NCBI GenBank assembly: GCA_017391545.1 | Contig: JAFOYD010000155.1 | Location: forward strand, 1-14,519 | Direction: 5' to 3' | Origin: Lachnospiraceae bacterium | Lineage (GTDB): Bacteria; Bacillota; Clostridia; Lachnospirales; Lachnospiraceae | Length of the DNA stretch: 14,519 nt | Part shown: piece after piece, positions 8,550 to 14,519 of the stretch | Numbering within the stretch: the stretch's first letter is position 1 | Layout of the letters: every line of letters starts with the position of its first letter | Notes under the pieces: model-generated | What the model was told of the DNA's origin: nothing | The model's database searches: none | Seen by the model: the letters and a program-made list of their open reading frames with translations, nothing else | Program-made: the position numbers and the translations under genes

Positions 8550-9581
8550 TTACTTTCCAAAAAGTGTCGACTCTCTTTGTATCAGTTCATAACCAAGCAA
8601 TGTTCTTCCCTGCACTTCTTCCCCTTGTATATATTGCAACAGTACTTTGCAGGTAAGAGCACCAAGTGCTTTATCATCAAACAGGAGCGAAGTGATTGCC
8701 GGCTTATTGTTCATCAGAAGGGTACTGTCATAAAATGATGCGATCTGCATTTGATCCGGCACCGATATATCGTTTTCTGCCAGAATCTGCAATACGGATG
8801 AACAGATTGCATCATCCATACAGACGATACATTCTGCCTTTGCCCGTGTCAGTTTTTTAACGGCTTGCTCTACACTGTCGTTTTCGTCACAATTCTCAAA
8901 AATGAGCGTCTCGTCCAATGCTGTCTGTGTCGTACGGAAAGCGTCCCTGTAGCCCTGTTCCCTGGTACGGTTTACAACATAGCTTCTGCTGCCACCAATC
9001 AGACCGATCTTTGTCATGCCACTATGCAGCATACGACTTACCAGCTCCTTACAGCCTGCCTTGTGGTCATTATCTACCTGAAGGATTCCCTTGTCCTTTG
9101 ACGTTCCCATCAGCACAAAGGGGATGCTCTGCTCTTTCAAAAATTCCGCAGCCCGGTCTTTTACCATGGAACGGCTCAGGATTACCCCATCTACTTTATT
9201 GTTGGCGATCATCCGCTCAAGATTTGTGACGCTGTCGTCAACCGTCGTCACCAGCATGACATCATAATCATTTTCCGATGCCTCTTCACAGATGCCCTGC
9301 ATACTGTTCTGAAAAAACGGCATGTCCACAAGGTTACAGTCTCCGGGAATTACCAGTGCAATGTTGAAGGTCTTCTTCTGTGCAAGCCCCTTGGCGATGA
9401 CATTTGGCTTATAGTCATTTGCTTCGATATAGTCAAGAACCCTCTGCCTTGTATCCTCACTGATTCGTCCCTTGCCAGAAATAGCCCGCGAGACTGTTGT
9501 TTTAGAAACATTAAGCGCCTCTGCCACGTCTGAAATTGTAATTTTTTTATTTTCTAATTGGTCATTGCGAAATGTTTCCAT
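8550..9581 (-). CDS. LacI/GalR-family transcriptional regulator (343 aa)
   Basis: An N-terminal LacI helix-turn-helix and hinge occupy about residues 14-62 (ITISDVAEALNVSKTTVSRAISGKGRIS). A periplasmic-binding-protein-like effector domain follows from about 73 to the end (FNIALVIPGD, GVILSRSMV, GLIGGSRS, ITSLLFDDKALG). The length is normal for the family. It most probably represses the operon in the absence of a galactoside and so regulates its own synthesis, because the operon promoter carries a LacI-type palindrome just downstream of the predicted transcription start (13492-13509). ATG at 9581 has AAAGGA 8 bases upstream; the gap to galT is 16 bases. The specific ligand cannot be read from the sequence. 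Confidence 0.93.
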   Translation of the reverse strand: METFRNDQLENKKITISDVAEALNVSKTTVSRAISGKGRISEDTRQRVLDYIEANDYKPNVIAKGLAQKKTFNIALVIPGDCNLVDMPFFQNSMQGICEEASENDYDVMLVTTVDDSVTNLERMIANNKVDGVILSRSMVKDRAAEFLKEQSIPFVLMGTSKDKGILQVDNDHKAGCKELVSRMLHSGMTKIGLIGGSRSYVVNRTREQGYRDAFRTTQTALDETLIFENCDENDSVEQAVKKLTRAKAECIVCMDDAICSSVLQILAENDISVPDQMQIASFYDSTLLMNNKPAITSLLFDDKALGALTCKVLLQYIQGEEVQGRTLLGYELIQRESTLFGK

Positions 9582-9597
9582 ATTGTCATTCCTTTAA

Positions 9598-11118
9598 TTA
9601 CAAACAATCAATGAATCTCTGGAAAGCAGCCATTCCTTCTGCATCTCTCTCGTATACACCTGCGTGCTCAAGCACCTTTCCAAATACAATTCCTACTTCT
9701 TTCTTTATGATATCCATAACATTGTCCTTTGTGACATTATCATATTTTGGAAGGAATTCGTCTACCCAGTCCGCATGCTTTTCAAGCACTTCATTCTGGC
9801 GGATGTCCTCCTTTGCTATGATTGCATCTGCCAGCTGTTCCAACTCAGATTTGAGTCTGGAAGGAAGAACTGCAAGTCCCATTACCTCGATCAGTCCGAT
9901 ATTCTCTTTTTTGATATGATGAAGCTCTGCATGGGGATGATATACGCCCAGCGGGTGCTCCTCTGTCGTAATATTATTTCGAAGCACCAGATCAAGCTCA
10001 TAATTCTCACCGCGTTTTCTGGCGATTGGTGTGATCGTATTATGTGGTTCTCCGTCAGTCTCGGCAAAAATGAATGCTGCTTCATCAGTATAGCCACGCC
10101 ATTTCGCAAGAATCACATCTGCAAGCTCAATGATTCTGTTGTAATCTTTATGAGAAAGTCTGATGACTGACATCGGCCATTTGACAATACCTGCCTTGAT
10201 ATCCTCAAAGCCCTTGACGCAAAACTCCTTCTCAACAGGTGCCTTTGCCATGGCAAACTCGTAATTTCCGCCTTGGAAATGGTCATGGCTGAGGATGGAA
10301 CCTCCCACGATGGGGAGATCTGCGTTGGAACCTACGAAATAGTGTGGGAACTGCTCTACAAAATGGAACAGCTTCACAAACGTATTATGCTCTATTTTCA
10401 TAGGGATATGTTGGCTGTTGAACACGATGCAGTGCTCATTGTAATATACATATGGAGAGTACTGGAATCCCCACTTGTTTCCCTGAATCTCAATCGGGAT
10501 AATTCTATGATTCTGTCTTGCAGGATGATTTACCCTGCCGGCATATCCCTCATTTTCCATACAAAGCTGGCATTTCGGATATCCGCTCTGCTTTGCATTC
10601 TTGGCAGCTGCAATCGCCTTTGGATCCTTCTCCGGCTTGGATAGGTTGATGGTGATATCCATCTCACCGTACTCTGTATCTGCCTTCCATTTCATATCCC
10701 TTGCGATGCGATATCGTCTGATATAATCTGTATTCTGGCTAAAGGTATAGTACCAGTCTGTTGCTGCCTTAGCGCCCTTTTCATCATAAAGCTTTTTGAA
10801 TGTACGGATGACTTCTGATGGACGTGGCACCAGGTTTCCCATGATCTTCGTGTCAAACAGATCTCTGTAGATAATACTGTCATCCGGAAGCAATCCCTTT
10901 TCCAGCGCATAATCCAGCATTTCTTTTAAAAGAGCCTCCAGATCAAAATCTGCCGGATTTGTGACATCTGCGCCTGACGGCTCATCATACTCTTCCAAGC
11001 CAAACAGCTCAAGCAGTCTGTTTGTTGTATAAATCTTGTCAGTCTCGTCAATAAGACCTGCTGCAATACCATAATTTACAAGTGTGGCGATATTCTCTGT
11101 AATCATTTTCTTAACCAT
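9598..11118 (-). CDS. galT: Galactose-1-phosphate / UTP-hexose-1-phosphate uridylyltransferase, Firmicutes type (506 aa)
   Basis: GalT transfers UMP from UDP-glucose to galactose-1-phosphate, giving UDP-galactose and glucose-1-phosphate in the cytosolic Leloir pathway. The length of about 500 residues and the layout match the Firmicutes (class II) GalT rather than the shorter E. coli type. The catalytic histidine motif is HDHFQ at 278-282 within GGSILSHDHFQGG. A possible metal-binding CQLC lies at 183-186 and a second conserved stretch HPHAELHHIKKENIG at 394-408. ATG at 11118 has AGGGAAAGG just upstream; an ATG four codons later (11106) is a weaker alternative. It follows galK after an 18-base gap, consistent with sequential action on galactose. 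The epimerase galE, needed to recycle UDP-galactose, is not in the window. Confidence 0.97.
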   Translation of the reverse strand: MVKKMITENIATLVNYGIAAGLIDETDKIYTTNRLLELFGLEEYDEPSGADVTNPADFDLEALLKEMLDYALEKGLLPDDSIIYRDLFDTKIMGNLVPRPSEVIRTFKKLYDEKGAKAATDWYYTFSQNTDYIRRYRIARDMKWKADTEYGEMDITINLSKPEKDPKAIAAAKNAKQSGYPKCQLCMENEGYAGRVNHPARQNHRIIPIEIQGNKWGFQYSPYVYYNEHCIVFNSQHIPMKIEHNTFVKLFHFVEQFPHYFVGSNADLPIVGGSILSHDHFQGGNYEFAMAKAPVEKEFCVKGFEDIKAGIVKWPMSVIRLSHKDYNRIIELADVILAKWRGYTDEAAFIFAETDGEPHNTITPIARKRGENYELDLVLRNNITTEEHPLGVYHPHAELHHIKKENIGLIEVMGLAVLPSRLKSELEQLADAIIAKEDIRQNEVLEKHADWVDEFLPKYDNVTKDNVMDIIKKEVGIVFGKVLEHAGVYERDAEGMAAFQRFIDCL

Positions 11119-11136
11119 GCCTTTCCCTATACTGAT

Positions 11137-12300
11137 TTATAGAACTGCGGGACCGTCACCAATTTCCACTACATAAAAATCAGCCGCATATCCAATTTTT
11201 TCCTCATAGGCTTTGCCTACATTCTCAATGAATTTGTCCACACATTCTGTCCTGACAATACTTACTGCACATCCGCCAAAGCCAGCACCCGTCATTCTTG
11301 CGCCGATCACGCCTTCCTGCTTCAATGCCTCTGCTACCAGTGTATCAAGCTCAATACCTGTCACCTCATAGTCATCACGAAGAGACTCATGCGAAGCAAT
11401 CATAAGCTTTCCAAAGAGTTCAATGTCCTTATCCTGGAGTGCCTTGACTGCCTTGATGGTTCTCTGGTTTTCATACACGGCATGTTTTGCTCTCCTGATC
11501 TTGACTTCATCTCCGATCAGCGATTTGTTTGCCTCAAACTCCTCCTCTGAAAGCTCACCCAAGGATTTGATATTGAGTTTTGTCTGCAATGATGCCAATG
11601 CTGATTCACACTCGCTTCTTCTCTCATTATATTTGGAATCTCCAAGTCCACGCTTCTTATTTGTATTCAGAATAACAATCTTTGCTCCGTCCAAAGCAAT
11701 TGGTGCATACTCATAAGAAAGATCTGCCGTATCAAGGAAAATAGCAGAATCCTTCTTGCCCATTGCAATGGCAAACTGATCCATAATACCACAGTTTACG
11801 CCATTGTACTGGTTCTCTGAAAACTGTCCGATCAGTGCCAGATCCTGATTAGTGACATCAAAACCAAAAAGCTGTTTTAAGATAAATCCTGTAAGCACTT
11901 CAATAGAAGCAGATGAAGACAGTCCTGAACCATTTGGTATATTTCCATAGTAGAGGATATCCATTCCCTTATCTACCTTGAAGCCTTTCTGTCCGAATGC
12001 CCATATGATTCCCTTTGGGTAATTTCTCCAATCGCCTGCTGTCTTGTTCTCAATCTCTGAAAGTGTACTCTCTCCAATACCGCTTTCCTCAAAGTTCATG
12101 GAGTAAAGGCAAAGCTTGTCATCATTTCTAAGTCTTGCCACTGCATAGGTTCCGATGGTCAGTGCACATGGAAATACATGTCCTCCATTGTAATCGGTGT
12201 GCTCACCGATCAGATTCACGCGCCCTGGTGCGAAATATACATTTGCTCCTTCTGTGCTTCCAAATACTTCCTCAAATTTCTTTAACAGCTCCTGCTTCAT
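11137..12300 (-). CDS. galK: Galactokinase (387 aa)
   Basis: GalK phosphorylates alpha-D-galactose at C1 using ATP, the entry step of the Leloir pathway. All GHMP-kinase signatures are present: the galactokinase motif GRVNLIGEHTDY at 26-37, the glycine/serine-rich ATP loop GSGLSSS at 124-130, the catalytic aspartate in GIMDQF (D174), and the third motif TGAGFGG at 337-343. The length is normal. ATG at 12300 is preceded by GGAGG at a workable distance. The gene begins 27 bases after the GH53 stop and ends 18 bases before galT, so it is firmly part of the operon. Confidence 0.98.
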   Translation of the reverse strand: MKQELLKKFEEVFGSTEGANVYFAPGRVNLIGEHTDYNGGHVFPCALTIGTYAVARLRNDDKLCLYSMNFEESGIGESTLSEIENKTAGDWRNYPKGIIWAFGQKGFKVDKGMDILYYGNIPNGSGLSSSASIEVLTGFILKQLFGFDVTNQDLALIGQFSENQYNGVNCGIMDQFAIAMGKKDSAIFLDTADLSYEYAPIALDGAKIVILNTNKKRGLGDSKYNERRSECESALASLQTKLNIKSLGELSEEEFEANKSLIGDEVKIRRAKHAVYENQRTIKAVKALQDKDIELFGKLMIASHESLRDDYEVTGIELDTLVAEALKQEGVIGARMTGAGFGGCAVSIVRTECVDKFIENVGKAYEEKIGYAADFYVVEIGDGPAVL

Positions 12301-12327
12301 TTTATCCTTACCTCCATTAATCTAAAT

Positions 12328-13446
12328 TTATTTTTCCTGATAATCCTTAATGACCTGTAATGCCGGAAGTGCATTTCCGTCGTAGTCGAACAATGCCTGA
12401 TTTGCCCATTCATTGCCACATGGACCATTTTCCTTGATATAAGCCAGTGCCTCATCTGTTGCCCATCCGCTTCCTGGCAAAGGAATCCATGCAGGCTCCC
12501 AGTAAAAGAATCCTCTTCCTTTCTTCTCAGGTACTCTTTCAAGTGTCTCAAGCAGTGCTGCCATAAACTCACACTGTCCTTCCTTTGTCATGGCAAATGG
12601 AACCTTTTCACATAAGGAAGGCTTCGTTGCCATACCCTTTCTTTCTTCCGGTGAAAGCTTTTCATAGGAAGCATAATCCTCTGTGGTATGTCCCATTGAG
12701 ACCTCTGCGATGACAAGCTCTTTCCCAAAACGCACTGCGATATCATTCATATTATTTGCAAGATCATCGAGTGTGCCATGCCAGAAGGGATAATACGAAA
12801 GTCCGATGATATCGAAATCCTCTCCCTTATTGACATTGATATACTGGTCAAACCATTCACGATACAGTGCATTGTTTCCGCCGTTGTCAAGATGGATCAT
12901 AATCTTTGCCGTAGGGCAGGTCTCCTTGACTGCCCTGATGCCTGCGCTGACAAAGCGGGCAATGTTTCCATAGTTCGGAACCTGTCCTTCCGGCCAGAGA
13001 AGCCCGTTTGAAAGCTCGTTTCCGACCTGAACCATATCTGGAACAGCACCTTCGTTGATAAAGTTTGTCATCATTTCCTTAGTAAAATCATATACCGCCT
13101 GCTCTAACTGGTCTGTATTATAGCCTTCCCATGCTTTAGGCTTCCGCTGTTTGCCCGGATCTGCCCAGAAATCACTGTAATGAAAATCCAGCAAAAAGCC
13201 AAGTCCTGCTGCCTTCACACGCTTTGCCATACGAAGCGTCGTTTCATAATCTGTATTTCCCGCTCCATACGGTTTTCCATCAGGTGATTTCGGATCATTC
13301 CAAAGTCTGAGACGAATATAGTTCGTATCATAACTTTTGAGGATGTCGATTAAATCTTTCTCTTCACCCTTGTCATAAAATTTACCACCAAGCTTCTCGA
13401 TTTCATCTAATGATGAGATGTCCATTCCTTTGATATAGTTCAGCAT
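12328..13446 (-). CDS. GH53 endo-beta-1,4-galactanase (372 aa), apparently intracellular
   Basis: This enzyme cuts internal beta-1,4 bonds in galactan, the side chain of pectic rhamnogalacturonan I and arabinogalactan I. The GH53 fold is clear: KGMDISSLDEIE (6-17), IRLRLWNDP (45-52), LLDFHYSDFWADPGKQ (85-100), the acid/base in VQVGNE (E144), IGLSYYPFWHG (214-224) and the nucleophile in LVIAEVS (E248). The frame is open 12 codons further up, but ATG at 13446 is preferred: CGGAG lies about 7 bases before it and the protein then starts directly on the catalytic barrel. No signal peptide or cell-wall anchor is visible, unlike secreted galactanases such as the Bacillus enzyme, so it probably acts on imported oligosaccharides. 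It is the first gene of the operon, directly behind the regulated promoter. Confidence 0.96.
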   Translation of the reverse strand: MLNYIKGMDISSLDEIEKLGGKFYDKGEEKDLIDILKSYDTNYIRLRLWNDPKSPDGKPYGAGNTDYETTLRMAKRVKAAGLGFLLDFHYSDFWADPGKQRKPKAWEGYNTDQLEQAVYDFTKEMMTNFINEGAVPDMVQVGNELSNGLLWPEGQVPNYGNIARFVSAGIRAVKETCPTAKIMIHLDNGGNNALYREWFDQYINVNKGEDFDIIGLSYYPFWHGTLDDLANNMNDIAVRFGKELVIAEVSMGHTTEDYASYEKLSPEERKGMATKPSLCEKVPFAMTKEGQCEFMAALLETLERVPEKKGRGFFYWEPAWIPLPGSGWATDEALAYIKENGPCGNEWANQALFDYDGNALPALQVIKDYQEK

Positions 13447-13491
13447 AATTTTTCTCCGATTCCTTTTTGTTGTGCATGTCATTTTGTTACT

Positions 13492-13509
13492 TGCGCAACC
13501 GCTTGCGCA
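13492..13509 (-). promoter_or_regulatory. LacI-type operator
   Basis: TGCGCAAGCGGTTGCGCA on the minus strand is an 18-base near-palindrome, with perfect 7-base arms (TGCGCAA/TTGCGCA) around a CG-containing centre. This is the classic form of a LacI/GalR-family site. It starts about 3 bases downstream of the expected transcription start, where a bound repressor would block initiation or early elongation. The LacI-family protein encoded at 8550-9581 is the obvious candidate binder. It does not fit the shorter CcpA cre pattern well. Confidence 0.8.
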
Positions 13510-13518
13510 TCTGTATTC

Positions 13519-13547
13519 ATCATAACAAGGAACAAATGATAAGTCAA
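13519..13547 (-). promoter_or_regulatory. Main promoter of the galactan operon
   Basis: On the minus strand -35 TTGACT (13542-13547), a 17-base spacer and -10 TATGAT (13519-13524) make a near-consensus sigma-A promoter. The expected start near 13512 gives an untranslated leader of about 65 bases before the GH53 ATG, with the operator inside its first bases. Confidence 0.85.
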
Positions 13548-13729
13548 TATGGTCTGAAGAAATTTTTATACTAGATTTTAGTCTGCTTTTTTATCTATTT
13601 TACACAAAGTTAACAACAACATTGTGAACTTCTGCATAGCCCTGAATAGTTACAGTTTATCACACTTTGTCAGTTTTTTTCATATATTTTCAGTTTTTAT
13701 ATTCTTTTCTGGCAATAATTCAGCCTTTA
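13548..13729. other. A+T-rich intergenic stretch, no gene
   Basis: This is the part of the gene-free region 13447-14415 between the galactan promoter and the structured elements. It is rich in T runs on the plus strand. An imperfect inverted repeat AAGTTAAC/GTGAACTT surrounds 13608-13630. I see no convincing open frame with a ribosome binding site, no tRNA and no clear terminator. It may contain upstream binding sites for the AraC-family regulator, but none can be defined. Confidence 0.5.
13649..13669 (+). repeat. Direct repeat, left copy, flanking the structured element pair
   Basis: GTTACAGTTTATCACA followed by CTTTG closely resembles the stretch at 14289-14310 (GTTCACAGTTTTATCACA then TTTG), differing only by three single-base gaps. 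The copies lie on either side of the head-to-head elements. The sequence is A+T-rich, so chance or a shared regulator-binding site remains possible. Confidence 0.4.
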
Positions 13730-13746
13730 TATGTTGACAAGCGAAC

Positions 13747-13974
13747 GAAGGATAACCATCCTATTCATTGTCAGGCACAGGACTACGAATGTGAATTTTC
13801 TAATGGGCGATGCAAATTTTCTAAATTTACCGCGACCGGACTCTACGCGCCTTCCGTGTCGCGTTTCGTCCTAAATCCGCGTCCATGCGGATTTTCGCTG
13901 GGCATCCTAATCCCCCATAAGAAAATATCAACATTCTCCGCCAGCCTTCCACTTGAATAGGACGGTTATCCTTC
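13747..13974 (-). ncRNA. Candidate structured RNA element, copy A (228 nt)
   Basis: Read on the minus strand, the outer stem pairs 13954-13974 with 13747-13767 over 21 positions, the one non-Watson-Crick pair being G-U. Inside, GAATG (13932-13936) pairs with CATTC (13787-13791), ATTTTC (13921-13926) with GAAAAT (13795-13800), and an ATGGG/GATGC region with GCATC/CCCAT (13801-13813). A perfect hairpin AAATCCGC-6-GCGGATTT spans 13873-13894. A second hairpin pairs CGCGAC with GTCGCG (13831-13836, 13858-13863), with CGGA/TCCG stacked inside. There is no plausible coding frame with a ribosome binding site. The family is unknown to me; no promoter or terminator of its own is evident, so whether it is transcribed alone is open. 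Confidence 0.6.
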
Positions 13975-14000
13975 TGTGCATTGGAAAGCTGCAATACACA

Positions 14001-14229
14001 GAAAACGGCTGATTACATTTCATAGACTGCCCGGTGGAGAATGGTGATATTTCCTTATATGGTGCTGCGATACATAGAAGTAAATTTGCAGGGATGCAAA
14101 TTTAGGCGAGACGTTGGCATGGAAGCCGACTCGAGCCGGCTTCGTACGTTTTAGAAAGTTTTGGGCAGCATATTAGGAAATTCCCATTCGGAACCAATGG
14201 CAGTCCGAGGAATGTAATCAGCCGTTTTC
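14001..14229 (+). ncRNA. Candidate structured RNA element, copy B (229 nt)
   Basis: Read on the plus strand, the outer stem pairs 14001-14021 with 14209-14229 over 21 positions, with a single U-G wobble. Nested stems follow: GACTGCC (14025-14031) with GGCAGTC (14199-14205), GAATG (14039-14043) with CATTC (14185-14189), ATTTCC (14049-14054) with GGAAAT (14176-14181), and TGCTGC (14063-14068) with GCAGCA (14165-14170). A perfect hairpin AAATTTGC-6-GCAAATTT spans 14082-14103, and a second hairpin pairs GAAGCCG (14122-14128) with CGGCTTC (14137-14143). Length and order of parts match copy A on the opposite strand. It ends about 185 bases before the plus-strand gene at 14416, so it could lie upstream of that gene's promoter rather than in its leader. 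Confidence 0.6.
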
Positions 14230-14288
14230 GTCCGTTTGTCAATACGCGAATGTTAAACAATTACCATTCGTTACTTTATTTTTATGAA

Positions 14289-14310
14289 GTTCACAGTTTT
14301 ATCACATTTG
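14289..14310 (+). repeat. Direct repeat, right copy
   Basis: This is the partner of the repeat at 13649-13669. It sits just upstream of the candidate -35 of the plus-strand gene (14319-14324). That position would suit a regulator-binding site for that gene, which is an alternative to its being a relic of an insertion. Confidence 0.4.
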
Positions 14311-14318
14311 CATAACAA

Positions 14319-14348
14319 TTGAAACACAATTTGAAGATATAGTATAGG
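14319..14348 (+). promoter_or_regulatory. Candidate promoter of the plus-strand gene at the right edge
   Basis: TTGAAA (14319-14324), an 18-base spacer and TATAGG (14343-14348) lie about 67 bases before the ATG at 14416. The -10 is imperfect, so confidence is moderate. The leader between them shows no recognised regulatory structure. Confidence 0.5.
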
Positions 14349-14415
14349 CATAAACAAGAAAAGAGTTGCAAAGCCAACCCAAGATAGATTATATATTTTG
14401 AAGGGAGATTTTAGT

Positions 14416-14519
14416 ATGTACGATAACAATGACAATTATTCACAACAGTCAAATATGTCCGGCAGTTCTAATAATGGATATCATGAGTATTATTACTCTG
14501 CTGGAAATGTAAATGGAAC
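14416..14519 (+). CDS. Start of an unidentified protein (34 codons visible, cut by window edge)
   Basis: ATG at 14416 is preceded by AGGGAG (14402-14407) with an 8-base spacer, and the frame stays open to the edge. The visible residues begin MYDNNDNYSQQSNMSG and are rich in Asn, Ser, Tyr and Gln, typical of a disordered cytoplasmic tail. In Lachnospiraceae, HtrA/DegP-like membrane-anchored serine proteases often begin with such a tail before a single membrane segment. That makes HtrA a possible identity, but nothing visible proves it. It is transcribed away from the galactan operon. Confidence 0.7.
   Translation, partial: MYDNNDNYSQQSNMSGSSNNGYHEYYYSAGNVNG

Larger units (their letters stand above)
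13730..14246. repeat. Head-to-head pair of diverged copies of one structured element
   Basis: Two units of about 255 bases, flanks included, face each other with their 5' ends only 8 bases apart (13984-13991). Each unit runs in the same order: CAATRCACA, a 21-base-pair outer stem, GGAGAATG, TGATATTT, CTTAT, an 8-base-pair hairpin, a variable hairpin, TTAGAAA, ATTAG with a short A-rich run, CATTCG, the closing arm, then GTYCGYTTGTCAAYA. The common order on opposite strands shows that they are homologous units, not one accidental palindrome. Confidence 0.75.

Noticed and set aside
13492..13509. CcpA catabolite-responsive (cre) site
   Set aside because: The symmetry is 18 bases with TGCGCAA/TTGCGCA arms and does not place TG and CA at the spacing of the 14-base cre consensus.
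13542..13600. Direct repeat CAGACTA / CAGACCA upstream of the galactan promoter as an AraC-type binding site
   Set aside because: The matches are only 7 bases with about a 29-base period in A+T-rich DNA; too short to support a site.
13667..13960. A 97-codon open frame on the plus strand over copy A of the structured element
   Set aside because: It has a non-ATG start without a ribosome binding site, runs through the base-paired arms on the strand opposite the proposed RNA, and resembles no protein I know.
13730..14246. One giant inverted repeat or a MITE with terminal inverted repeats
   Set aside because: The outer arms of the two units are unrelated to each other, whereas internal unpaired blocks are conserved. 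That is the reverse of what shared transposase-recognised ends would give. No transposase fragment is present, although a mobile origin is not excluded.
1..14519. CRISPR array, tRNA, rRNA or insertion sequence
   Set aside because: No regularly spaced repeats, cloverleaf-like segments, rRNA motifs or transposase reading frames were found on either strand.

Overview
The window looks like a chromosomal segment from a gut-type Firmicute, most likely a Lachnospiraceae member (Roseburia/Agathobacter-like). That placement is inferred from the style of the SecA protein, the Firmicutes-type GalT, the low-to-moderate G+C and the gene content; it was not confirmed by any search. All recognisable genes but one lie on the minus strand, so they are best read from right to left.

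Layout, in direction of transcription. A sigma-A-like promoter with a LacI-type operator (13492-13547) precedes a galactan/galacto-oligosaccharide utilisation operon: GH53 endo-beta-1,4-galactanase (12328-13446), galactokinase galK (11137-12300), galactose-1-phosphate uridylyltransferase galT (9598-11118), a LacI-family regulator (8550-9581), an AraC-family regulator (7609-8535), a GH2 beta-galactosidase (4449-7502), a 619-residue protein that looks like a glycoside hydrolase/deacetylase-barrel protein (2566-4425), and a 72-residue zinc-ribbon protein (2375-2593). Gaps are mostly 14-30 bases. The exceptions are about 106 bases before the beta-galactosidase, which hold their own promoter candidates, and a 28-base overlap between the last two genes. 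A strong stem-loop terminator (2316-2356) closes the operon. After it, a separate promoter (2244-2272) drives secA, which runs off the left edge of the window.

How the genes work together: the GH53 enzyme cuts beta-1,4-galactan chains, the GH2 enzyme releases galactose from the resulting oligomers, and GalK and GalT feed galactose into the Leloir pathway. The two regulators probably sense sugar. Neither glycosidase has a visible signal peptide, so digestion is probably intracellular after import by a transporter encoded elsewhere. No transporter, galE or galM is present here.

The most interesting part is the gene-free stretch 13447-14415, between the galactan promoter and a plus-strand gene that begins at 14416 and runs off the right edge. 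It holds two diverged copies of one roughly 229-base structured element, arranged head to head (13747-13974 read on the minus strand, 14001-14229 read on the plus strand). Each copy is closed by a 21-base-pair outer stem. The stem sequences are unrelated between the copies but both pair, while internal sequence blocks, a hairpin with compensatory changes and the immediate 5' and 3' flanks are conserved. This pattern suggests a structured non-coding RNA family or RNA-bearing mobile element that I cannot assign to a known class.
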